Below are positions 1 through 5,588 of a stretch of 5,588 nucleotides of DNA, piece by piece (position 1 is the stretch's first letter; the number at the start of each line of letters is the position of its first letter). Both the position numbers and the translations under genes were made by a program. The notes beneath the pieces are model-generated. The model was not told where the DNA came from. It saw only the letters and a program-made list of their open reading frames with translations, and ran no database searches. This DNA comes from an uncultured Peptococcaceae bacterium (GTDB lineage Bacteria; Bacillota; Peptococcia; Peptococcales; Peptococcaceae), in NCBI GenBank assembly GCA_958451915.1, contig CAUDRX010000156.1, positions 1-5,588 on the forward strand, written 5' to 3'.

Positions 1-1082
1 TCAATACCGCGTTCCCCAAAGCCACCTGGCACAAGAATGCCATCGACGCCAGAAAGTTTTTCACTTACCTTTTCTTCTGTCAGTGCTTCTGCATCAACCC
101 AGTCGATATGGATCTCAACTTCATGATAGAAGCCTGCGTGGCTCAAAGATTCAACGACAGAAAGATAGGCATCGTGAAGCTGAACATACTTCCCAACGAG
201 AGCAATGCGCACGCTCTGCTTAATATTACCGATGCGATCAACAAGCGCTTTCCATTCTGTCATATCAGCTGGGCGCGTCTCTAATTTAAGTTTACGGCAA
301 ACGATGTCATCCATGCCCTGAGCCTGAAGGTTCAATGGCACCTGATAAAGGATGTCTGCGTCTCTGGATTCAATGATCGCCTCTGGCTCAACGTCACAGA
401 ACAAGGCAAGCTTATCCCGCATGCTTTGACTCATGGCTTTTTCGGTACGCACGACCAGGATATCTGGTTGAATACCCATACCGCGCAGCTCTTTTACGCT
501 GTGCTGGGTTGGTTTGGTCTTCATCTCGCCAGCTGCATGAAGATAAGGGATCAAGGTTGTATGAATATACAATACATTATCTGCCCCAACAGTACTCTTC
601 ATCTGACGGATCGCTTCGATGAACGGCGTAGACTCGATATCACCAACTGTCCCACCGACCTCAGTGATAACAATCTCCGCATCAGATGTTTCACCTGCAC
701 GGCGGATCTTTTCTTTGAGCATATCGGTGATATGAGGGATAACCTGGACTGTAGCACCCAGATAATCACCGCGGCGTTCTTTGCGAATAACTTCCGAATA
801 TACCTTGCCAGTCGTGACATTAGAGTACTTATTCAGATTGATATCGATGAAGCGTTCATAGTGACCAAGATCGAGGTCGGTCTCGGTACCATCCTCAGTC
901 ACAAAAACTTCACCATGCTGATATGGGCTCATTGTTCCTGGGTCAACATTGATATATGGGTCAAATTTCTGGATGGTGATCTTATACCCTTTGTTCTTCA
1001 AAAGGCGGCCCAAGGATGCAGCCACGATCCCTTTCCCGATCGAAGAAACAACGCCACCAGTAACAAAGATGTATTTTGTCAT
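1..1082 (-). CDS. pyrG: CTP synthase (glutamine-hydrolysing), 3' end cut by window edge
   Basis: Makes CTP from UTP, ATP and glutamine, the last step of cytosine nucleotide synthesis in the cytoplasm. The first 360 residues are visible, of about 535 usual for the family, and the frame stays open to the left edge. The amidoligase domain fills about residues 1-265: the nucleotide-binding loop GGVVSSIGKG (9-18), DLGHYERF (71-78) with the Mg-binding Asp71, EVGGTVGDIES (141-151), and KTKPTQHSVK (188-197) in the UTP-binding region. The glutamine amidotransferase domain begins near VRIALVGKYV (291-300) and reaches LVPGGFGERG (350-359), so its catalytic Cys and His/Glu lie outside the window. The ATG is chosen because AAGGAGG (1095-1089) sits 6 nt upstream and MTKYIFVTGG is the family's standard N-terminus. 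The gene has its own promoter and an attenuator leader. No frameshift was seen in the visible part. Confidence 0.98.
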   Translation of the reverse strand, partial: MTKYIFVTGGVVSSIGKGIVAASLGRLLKNKGYKITIQKFDPYINVDPGTMSPYQHGEVFVTEDGTETDLDLGHYERFIDINLNKYSNVTTGKVYSEVIRKERRGDYLGATVQVIPHITDMLKEKIRRAGETSDAEIVITEVGGTVGDIESTPFIEAIRQMKSTVGADNVLYIHTTLIPYLHAAGEMKTKPTQHSVKELRGMGIQPDILVVRTEKAMSQSMRDKLALFCDVEPEAIIESRDADILYQVPLNLQAQGMDDIVCRKLKLETRPADMTEWKALVDRIGNIKQSVRIALVGKYVQLHDAYLSVVESLSHAGFYHEVEIHIDWVDAEALTEEKVSEKLSGVDGILVPGGFGERGI

Positions 1083-1173
1083 AAACTTCCTCCTTGTTTA
1101 TCCAAAAAAAAATCCCTATTCTGTTGAATAGGGACGATATCACAAACATGGCCCTTCTTCACAAAGGGTGCCC
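1083..1173 (-). promoter_or_regulatory. pyrG 5' leader, predicted CTP-sensitive attenuation control
   Basis: The predicted transcript begins GGGC at 1173 and runs about 91 nt to the pyrG ATG, with an intrinsic terminator placed just before the ribosome binding site. In Bacillus subtilis pyrG, low CTP makes RNA polymerase stall at the first C after the initial GGG and add extra G residues by slippage. The G-run then pairs with the pyrimidine-rich 5' arm of the terminator and allows read-through. The same parts are seen here: GGG followed by C at +4, and a terminator 5' arm starting UCCCU. A short extra hairpin, CCCUU (1168-1164) with AAGGG (1156-1152), lies near the 5' end. The layout is read directly from the sequence; the mechanism is inferred from the known family. 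Confidence 0.8.
1104..1134 (-). terminator. Intrinsic terminator/attenuator in the pyrG leader
   Basis: In the transcript direction, UCCCUAUUC (1134-1126) pairs perfectly with GAAUAGGGA (1121-1113) around a 4-nt AACA loop, followed by nine Us (1112-1104). It ends 8 nt before the pyrG Shine-Dalgarno sequence, so by default it would stop transcription before pyrG. It is also the only terminator visible after the DUF4241-like gene and may serve that transcript as well. Confidence 0.92.
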
Positions 1174-1180
1174 TATTGGA

Positions 1181-1209
1181 ATGATACCGAGAAATCCGCT
1201 CACAGTCAA
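1181..1209 (-). promoter_or_regulatory. pyrG promoter (sigma-A type)
   Basis: The -35 box TTGACT (1209-1204) and the -10 box TATCAT (1186-1181) are separated by exactly 17 nt. Each matches the housekeeping consensus at 5 of 6 positions. The first G of GGGC lies 8 nt beyond the -10 box, a suitable distance for a start site. The promoter begins 10 nt after the stop codon of the DUF4241-like gene, so pyrG is its own transcription unit. Confidence 0.85.
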
Positions 1210-1219
1210 GCAAAACTCA

Positions 1220-1870
1220 TCAATCAACTGCTAAAAAATCAATGGCCATGCACACGACCTTACCATCTTTATAGCCCCAGTAGGCAGGATATGCCTGTCC
1301 GGATTCTCCGCCAACAATGACAAATACATTAGCATCAATACCTGGCAGCTTTGCATTTGCAACGCCGCCATTGGCAAAGTACGTTGCACTCAGCTGCTTT
1401 TCAATATCTTCGAGTACATGGGCAGAATCTTCCAGGTGCTCTAACAGCCAACCCACAGTCTGCTCTGCGCAAATCGCGACATTACCACTTTCAGTCGAAA
1501 CGCCATAAAAGCCATCATCAGGGATTTCTCTAGCATCGATATCGGCCGGCAGGCACATCTTCCATTCATCCGGCACAATCGGCTCTTCATCTTCATTTTC
1601 CACAAACTGCACCAGAAATCCAGCAACCCGGACTTCATCATGTGGTTCGAGGTGGACTGTAAAAGTGCTGACCGGGAACTTGCCGTTCGGAATATCTTCA
1701 GTGATCACAGCACCATAATTGATGGCATATGGATCAGCCATGACCATCCGGCCTTTTGTTACAACAAGAACACCCTGCGGTTCTTTGACGATAAAATAAT
1801 CATCCAGAGCGCCTTTGTAGTGCATTTTGCCAGAAAACATGAACTCGAGAAAATTCTTGTTGATATACAT
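1220..1870 (-). CDS. DUF4241-like protein of unknown function
   Basis: The product is 216 residues, acidic, and without signal peptide or membrane segments, so probably cytoplasmic. Several features resemble the DUF4241 family as I recall it: KGRMVMADP (39-47) near the N-terminus; a GKFPV motif that leads into a beta-rich stretch; an EWKMCLP segment followed by DDGFYGVSTESGNVAIC; and a C-terminal block GGESGQAYPAYWGYKDGKVV ending in a D-F pair. The family has no established biochemical role and none is proposed. The ATG at 1870 is preceded by AAGGGAAGAG, a moderate ribosome binding site; the next Met (residue 11) would cut into the domain. The gene starts 17 nt after the T-run of the secG terminator and ends 10 nt before the pyrG promoter. 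No convincing promoter of its own is visible, so it may depend on read-through or a weak promoter near the end of secG. Family assignment is from motif memory, not a search. Confidence 0.8.
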   Translation of the reverse strand: MYINKNFLEFMFSGKMHYKGALDDYFIVKEPQGVLVVTKGRMVMADPYAINYGAVITEDIPNGKFPVSTFTVHLEPHDEVRVAGFLVQFVENEDEEPIVPDEWKMCLPADIDAREIPDDGFYGVSTESGNVAICAEQTVGWLLEHLEDSAHVLEDIEKQLSATYFANGGVANAKLPGIDANVFVIVGGESGQAYPAYWGYKDGKVVCMAIDFLAVD

Positions 1871-1887
1871 ATCTCTTCCCTTTCCAT

Positions 1888-1920
1888 AAAAAAACGATGC
1901 ACACGAAAAGGTGCATCGTT
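1888..1920 (-). terminator. Intrinsic terminator after secG
   Basis: In the transcript direction, AACGATGCAC (1920-1911) pairs perfectly with GTGCATCGTT (1902-1893) around an 8-nt loop. A run of seven Ts (1894-1888) overlaps the end of the stem. It begins 7 nt after the secG stop codon and marks the end of the glycolysis/secG unit. There is no T-run on the other strand, so it is one-directional. Confidence 0.92.
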
Positions 1921-1927
1921 ATATTGA

Positions 1928-2152
1928 TTAACCTAACAACATGGTCAGTACAAAAGACAGAACCATGAATAACAGGGCAAAAACAGCAGATGCTTTTGCA
2001 AGCTGATCATCAAGGCCTTTCTTGCCCAGAAATGTTTCTGCACCGCCACTGATGGAGCCAGATAAACCAGCACTACGTCCGGACTGCAGCAAGACTGTCG
2101 CAATGACGCCCAAACAGCAGATGATCTGCAGAATCTGCAATACAGTATGCAT
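1928..2152 (-). CDS. secG: Preprotein translocase subunit SecG
   Basis: Small inner-membrane subunit of the SecYEG channel that assists SecA-driven protein export. The 74-residue length is typical of Gram-positive SecG. Two hydrophobic membrane segments are visible, about residues 3-22 and 53-73. They flank the conserved polar loop, QSGRSAGLSGSISGGAETF (23-41) followed by LGKKG, which is the family signature. The start is fixed by a strong AAGGAGG ten nt upstream of ATG. It lies 89 nt downstream of eno, an association common in Bacillota, and is closed by a strong terminator. It may be co-transcribed with eno and also served by a promoter in the gap. Confidence 0.96.
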   Translation of the reverse strand: MHTVLQILQIICCLGVIATVLLQSGRSAGLSGSISGGAETFLGKKGLDDQLAKASAVFALLFMVLSFVLTMLLG

Positions 2153-2206
2153 CGTACGTTATCCTCCTTAATCCGAAAATAGGCCAATATTTCCAGCCAT
2201 TTATAA

Positions 2207-2235
2207 ATGATAGCACATCATGCTCTGACGCGCAA
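2207..2235 (-). promoter_or_regulatory. Candidate secG promoter between eno and secG
   Basis: TTGCGC (2235-2230) and TATCAT (2212-2207) are spaced by exactly 17 nt. The -10 box is good (5 of 6, identical to that of pyrG), but the -35 matches only its first three bases. The predicted start, near 2200, gives a leader of about 45-50 nt. No eno terminator lies in this gap, so secG could be both part of the operon and separately expressed. Plausible but unproven. Confidence 0.5.
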
Positions 2236-2241
2236 GGTTTT

Positions 2242-3525
2242 TTATTTCAAATTGTAGAAGCCTTCTCTGCCACGATAAGTTGCGCGATCACCAAGTTCTT
2301 CTTCAATACGCAGAAGCTGGTTATATTTTGCCACACGGTCTGTTCTGGATGGCGCACCGGTCTTGATCTGCCCTGCGTTGGTAGCAACGGCGATGTCGGC
2401 GATTGTGGTGTCTTCAGTCTCCCCGGAACGATGGGAAACCACAGCTGTGTAGCCTGCTTCTTTTGCCATCTCGATCGCTTCGAGGGTCTCGGTCAGCGTA
2501 CCGATCTGGTTGACTTTGATGAGGATACTGTTGGCAACGCCACCGTCAATACCACGGATCAAACGACGGGTGTTGGTCACAAAGAGATCGTCCCCAACGA
2601 GCTGGACACGTTTGCCGATGCGTTCAGTCATTTCTTTCCAGCCTTCCCAATCATCTTCGTAGAGACCATCTTCGATAGAGATGATAGGATATTTATCAAG
2701 CATGGCTTCGTAGAAATCAACCATTTCACTGGCGGTGCGATCGACACCTTCCCCTGCCAAATGATAGATCCCATCCTTGTAAAGCTCGGAGGAGGCCACA
2801 TCGATCGCAAGGTAAACATCTTCGCCTGGCTTGAAGCCTGCTTTTTCAATGGCTTCTACGATAACCTGAAAGGCCTCTTCATTGGAGCTGAGGTTTGGCG
2901 CGAAACCGCCTTCATCACCTACAGCCGTATTGTAACCTTTTGCTTTCAGGACAGACTTAAGAGAATGGAAGACCTCAGTCCCCATACGCAATGCTTCTTT
3001 GAAACTTGGCGCACCCAGTGGCATGACCATGAATTCCTGGATATCGACATTGTTGTCGGCATGTTTCCCGCCATTGAGGATGTTCATCATTGGGGCTGGC
3101 AGGACTTTTGCGTTTGCGCCACCGATATAACGGTAGAGTGGCAGCCCTGCATCCATTGCCGCTGCTTTTGCACACGCCAGAGAAACACCGAGGATGGCAT
3201 TCGCACCAAACTTGCCCTTGTTCTCAGTACCATCGAGACGGATCAGCTCTGCATCGATCGCAGTCTGATCACTGACATCCCAGCCAATGAGATGTGGCGC
3301 TATTTCATCATTGACAAAGCCAACGGCTTTCGTCACACCTTTTCCAAGATAACGAGCTTTGTCGCCATCGCGCAGTTCTACAGCTTCAAAAGCACCTGTA
3401 GAGGCACCAGATGGTACCGCTGCGCGACCAAGGTCACCATATTCTGTAACAACATCAACTTCCACTGTAGGATTGCCACGGGAATCCAAAATCTCTCTTG
3501 CAACAATACGTTCAATCTTTGCCAT
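2242..3525 (-). CDS. eno: Enolase (phosphopyruvate hydratase)
   Basis: Converts 2-phosphoglycerate to phosphoenolpyruvate in glycolysis, and the reverse in gluconeogenesis; cytoplasmic and Mg-dependent. The protein is full length at 427 residues (family about 420-435). Visible active-site elements are the mobile loop PSGASTG (38-44), His155 in NGGKH, Glu164, the catalytic Glu205 in GDEGGFAP, the Mg ligands Asp242, Glu285 (SIEDGLYEDDW) and Asp312 (GDDLFVTN), the catalytic Lys337 (KVNQIGTL), the SHRSGETED signature (364-372), and Lys388 in KTGAPSRTDR. The ATG is preceded by AAAGGAG (3540-3534), which overlaps the last base of the gpmI stop codon; the gap between the genes is only 14 nt, so the two are surely co-transcribed. 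The start MAKIERIVAREILDSRGNPT is the standard enolase N-terminus. Confidence 0.99.
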   Translation of the reverse strand: MAKIERIVAREILDSRGNPTVEVDVVTEYGDLGRAAVPSGASTGAFEAVELRDGDKARYLGKGVTKAVGFVNDEIAPHLIGWDVSDQTAIDAELIRLDGTENKGKFGANAILGVSLACAKAAAMDAGLPLYRYIGGANAKVLPAPMMNILNGGKHADNNVDIQEFMVMPLGAPSFKEALRMGTEVFHSLKSVLKAKGYNTAVGDEGGFAPNLSSNEEAFQVIVEAIEKAGFKPGEDVYLAIDVASSELYKDGIYHLAGEGVDRTASEMVDFYEAMLDKYPIISIEDGLYEDDWEGWKEMTERIGKRVQLVGDDLFVTNTRRLIRGIDGGVANSILIKVNQIGTLTETLEAIEMAKEAGYTAVVSHRSGETEDTTIADIAVATNAGQIKTGAPSRTDRVAKYNQLLRIEEELGDRATYRGREGFYNLK

Positions 3526-3539
3526 TTTTCTATCTCCTT

Positions 3540-5057
3540 TTATGAGTCTAATAAAGAAGAACCTGTCATCTCTGCAGGTTGATCGAGCTGCATCAGTTCC
3601 AATATCGTCGGCGCAATATCAGACAATTTTCCTTCGTGAATCCCGCGCACATCTCCTACCAGAATGACCGGAACAGGATTGGTCGTATGGGAAGTAAATG
3701 GCGAACCATCTTCATTAGCCATTTTTTCGCAATTTCCATGGTCGGCACAAATGATCATCTTACCGCCACATGCTTCGAGCGCCTGGGTAACGCGACCAAC
3801 TGCTTTATCGACAGCCTCCATGGCTTGTATCGCCGCCTGAAGCACCCCAGTGTGCCCAACCATATCCGGATTTGCAAAATTCACGAGGATAAAGTCATAT
3901 TTTCCACTCTCAAGGCCCTTTACGACAGTATCTGCCACGGCTTCCGCACTCATCTCCGGCTGAAGGTCATATGTAGCGACTTTAGGCGATGGGTTCAATA
4001 CACGGTCTTCATTTTCGTTTGGCGCTTCAACACCACCATTAAAGAACGATGTCACATGGGCATACTTTTCTGTTTCTGCCGTACGAAGCTGATGTTTCCC
4101 CTTCTTCGACAGCCATTCGCCCAGCGTATTGGAAAGCACCAACGGCGGATAAGCCACTGTAAGAAACATATTCAAGCTGACATCATATTCTGTCATGCTG
4201 ATAAACGCCACATGCGAGAAACCTTTCCGATCAAAGCTGTCAAAATCAGGATCTACAAAACTGCGGCTCAGTTGTTTTGCGCGATCGGCACGGAAGTTAT
4301 AGAAAATAACGCCATCTTCTTCCTGTATGCACCCATCCACACCAGCACAAACCATCGGCACGATAAATTCATCGGTCACACCACTATCATAAGATGCCTG
4401 CATTGCCTGCTGTACATCGTCAACGATCTGACCTTCTCCATGGACCATCGCTTGCCAGGCTCGTTCAACACGCTCCCAACGCTTGTCGCGGTCCATCGCA
4501 TAGTACCGGCCACTGACAGTAGCCAACTGACCAACACCGATCGTATCCATCTCAGCTTGAAGCTGTGCCAGATACCCAATACCTGACGTTGGTGAAACAT
4601 CGCGTCCATCCATGAAAGCATGCACATAAACACGTGTCAGCCCCATCTTCTTCGCCAGAGCAAGCAACGCGTAGAGATGTGACTGATGCGAATGCACCCC
4701 GCCATCAGACAAGAGCCCCATCAGATGCAGCGCATGTCCCTCTTCTTTGAGGCGCATCATCATCTTTACAAAAGCAGCATTCGTTTCAAAACTGCCGTCA
4801 GCGATATCACGGCTGATGCGCAGGAGGTCCTGGTAGACCACCCGACCAGCGCCAAGGTTAAGATGACCAACTTCCGAGTTACCCTGCTGTCCTTCCGGCA
4901 GTCCGACAGCCTCACCACTTGCCTGCAATGTTGCGTGCGGGCATTTTTTCAATAGGCCATCCAAGACAGGCGTTTCTGCCTGACATACCGCATTGTACGT
5001 ACAGTCAGGATCAATCCCCCAGCCATCTAATATCATCAATACAACAGGATTATGCAT
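3540..5057 (-). CDS. gpmI: Cofactor-independent phosphoglycerate mutase
   Basis: Interconverts 3- and 2-phosphoglycerate without 2,3-bisphosphoglycerate, using two metal ions (usually Mn) in the cytoplasm; an alkaline phosphatase superfamily enzyme. From the ATG at 5057 the product is 505 residues, near the usual 505-515. Visible are Asp11 in MILDGWG, the phosphorylated nucleophile Ser61 in GNSEVGHLNLGAGR, GVHSH (His122), an RADRAKQLSR segment (about 256-265), Asp398 and His402 in NPDMVGHTG, Asp439-His440 in ADHGNCEKM, and His457 in SHTTNP. All catalytic residues are present. An in-frame ATG at 5075 would add six residues, but it has no ribosome binding site, whereas AAGGAAG sits 8 nt before the 5057 start and Ser61 then aligns with Ser62 of Bacillus enzymes. 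The gene overlaps the tpiA end by 8 nt, which suggests translational coupling. Confidence 0.98.
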   Translation of the reverse strand: MHNPVVLMILDGWGIDPDCTYNAVCQAETPVLDGLLKKCPHATLQASGEAVGLPEGQQGNSEVGHLNLGAGRVVYQDLLRISRDIADGSFETNAAFVKMMMRLKEEGHALHLMGLLSDGGVHSHQSHLYALLALAKKMGLTRVYVHAFMDGRDVSPTSGIGYLAQLQAEMDTIGVGQLATVSGRYYAMDRDKRWERVERAWQAMVHGEGQIVDDVQQAMQASYDSGVTDEFIVPMVCAGVDGCIQEEDGVIFYNFRADRAKQLSRSFVDPDFDSFDRKGFSHVAFISMTEYDVSLNMFLTVAYPPLVLSNTLGEWLSKKGKHQLRTAETEKYAHVTSFFNGGVEAPNENEDRVLNPSPKVATYDLQPEMSAEAVADTVVKGLESGKYDFILVNFANPDMVGHTGVLQAAIQAMEAVDKAVGRVTQALEACGGKMIICADHGNCEKMANEDGSPFTSHTTNPVPVILVGDVRGIHEGKLSDIAPTILELMQLDQPAEMTGSSLLDS

Positions 5058-5588
5058 GATCAGCACTTCCTTCATTGATCAGCGCGAAGAAATCTTCCGG
5101 CTTCAGACTGGCTCCGCCAATGAGCCCACCATCAATGTCTTTTTCTGCCATCAGGCTCTTAATGTTACTCGCTTTTGCAGAGCCACCATATAACATGCGC
5201 ACAGACGCTGCACGCTCCTGCCCGATGAGATCGCCAAGATGGACGCGTAATGCACCGATCATCTGCTGTGCATCAGCAGATGTCGCAGTCATTCCTGTGC
5301 CAATGGCCCAGATTGGTTCATAAGCCACTACAATCTCTTCCGGCAGATTCTCCGCATCAGCGAAAACAGCGTCCAGCTGTGCCTTACACCACATTTCTGC
5401 TTCTCCAGCTTCACGCTGTGCTAAACTTTCTCCAACGCAAAGGATCGGTACAAGGCCATGCGCGGTACAGAAATGATATTTTTTTGCAACAAAGGCATCG
5501 CTCTCGCCAAGAAGCTGACGCCGTTCACTGTGACCAACGATCACATATCTGACATGACATTCTTTCAGCATGGCAGGAGAAATCTCGC
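5050..5588 (-). CDS. tpiA: Triosephosphate isomerase, 5' end cut by window edge
   Basis: Interconverts dihydroxyacetone phosphate and glyceraldehyde 3-phosphate in glycolysis; a cytoplasmic TIM-barrel enzyme, normally a dimer. The last 178 residues are visible, of about 250. The frame continues beyond the first internal Met (codon at 5571): the sequence before it reads EISPA, which fits the family's GE(I/T)S-AML segment, so the true start is outside the window. The catalytic His is in VGHSERR and the catalytic Glu in AYEPIWAIGTG, followed by the flexible phosphate-gripping loop. Further on come YGGSAKASN and DGGLIGGASL, the loop 7 and 8 phosphate-binding motifs. The N-terminal Asn/Lys pair of the active site is not in view. 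The TAA stop falls inside the first codons of gpmI, an 8-nt overlap. It is probably preceded by pgk and gap, as in other Bacillota, though this cannot be seen. Confidence 0.98.
   Translation of the reverse strand, partial: EISPAMLKECHVRYVIVGHSERRQLLGESDAFVAKKYHFCTAHGLVPILCVGESLAQREAGEAEMWCKAQLDAVFADAENLPEEIVVAYEPIWAIGTGMTATSADAQQMIGALRVHLGDLIGQERAASVRMLYGGSAKASNIKSLMAEKDIDGGLIGGASLKPEDFFALINEGSADHA
5066..5072 (-). promoter_or_regulatory. gpmI ribosome binding site inside the tpiA end
   Basis: AAGGAAG lies within the last codons of tpiA, 8 nt upstream of the ATG at 5057. It decides between that start and the ATG at 5075, which has no purine-rich site at a suitable distance. Confidence 0.7.

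Noticed and set aside
426..1127. 233-residue plus-strand open frame
   Set aside because: Lies antisense to pyrG, whose minus-strand product is an unmistakable CTP synthase; no ribosome binding site and no recognisable protein features.
1640..1927. 95-residue plus-strand open frame
   Set aside because: Antisense to the DUF4241-like gene and runs through the secG terminator; no supporting features.
1945..2187. 80-residue minus-strand frame over secG
   Set aside because: Different frame from SecG, without a ribosome binding site; the SecG frame has the strong site and the family motif.
2211..2225. Small inverted repeat (AGCA/TGCT) between eno and secG considered as an eno terminator
   Set aside because: Only a 4-bp stem, no following T-run, and it lies inside the candidate secG promoter spacer.
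2431..3582. 383-residue plus-strand open frame
   Set aside because: Antisense shadow of eno; rich in Cys, His and Phe as expected from the reverse of a conserved gene, with no known motif.
3579..4586. 335-residue plus-strand open frame
   Set aside because: Antisense shadow of gpmI with no family resemblance and no translation signals.
1..5588. Search for mobile elements, CRISPR repeats, tRNA/rRNA genes or a novel defence-like cassette
   Set aside because: Nothing seen: the window is filled by housekeeping genes in one direction with short gaps and no repeat arrays, transposase motifs or cloverleaf-like sequences.

Overview
This window is a compact stretch of bacterial chromosome with every recognised gene on the minus strand. 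In transcription order (right to left) it holds the 3' part of tpiA, then gpmI, eno, secG, a gene for a DUF4241-like protein of unknown function, and the 5' two thirds of pyrG. The tpiA-gpmI-eno order followed by secG, strong AAGGAGG-type ribosome binding sites, short U-tailed intrinsic terminators and a Gram-positive-style pyrG leader all point to Bacillota (Firmicutes). The roughly even base composition and protein flavour would suit an anaerobic lineage such as the Negativicutes, but that is only an impression.

Region 5588-2242 is the lower-glycolysis operon: triosephosphate isomerase (5' end outside the window), cofactor-independent phosphoglycerate mutase and enolase. Spacing is very tight: tpiA and gpmI overlap by 8 nt, and the eno ribosome binding site touches the gpmI stop codon. 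gap and pgk probably lie further upstream, outside the window, by analogy with other Bacillota. Region 2241-1888 holds secG, the small membrane subunit of the Sec translocon, with a candidate promoter of its own just after the eno stop. A perfect 10-bp hairpin with a T-run closes the unit.

Region 1870-1220 holds a single DUF4241-like gene, placed between the secG terminator and the pyrG promoter with no convincing promoter of its own. Region 1209-1 is the pyrG unit: a clear sigma-A-type promoter with a 17-bp spacer, a predicted transcript start at GGGC, a leader of about 91 nt ending in a perfect 9-bp hairpin plus nine Ts, a strong ribosome binding site, and the CTP synthase coding region running off the left edge. 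This layout matches the CTP-sensitive reiterative-transcription attenuation known for Bacillus subtilis pyrG and is the most interesting regulatory feature here. No mobile element, CRISPR array, tRNA or rRNA was seen, and no gene-free stretch exceeds 300 bases. The genes are housekeeping. The points of real interest are the pyrG leader, the uncharacterised gene beside it, and how transcription is partitioned between the units.
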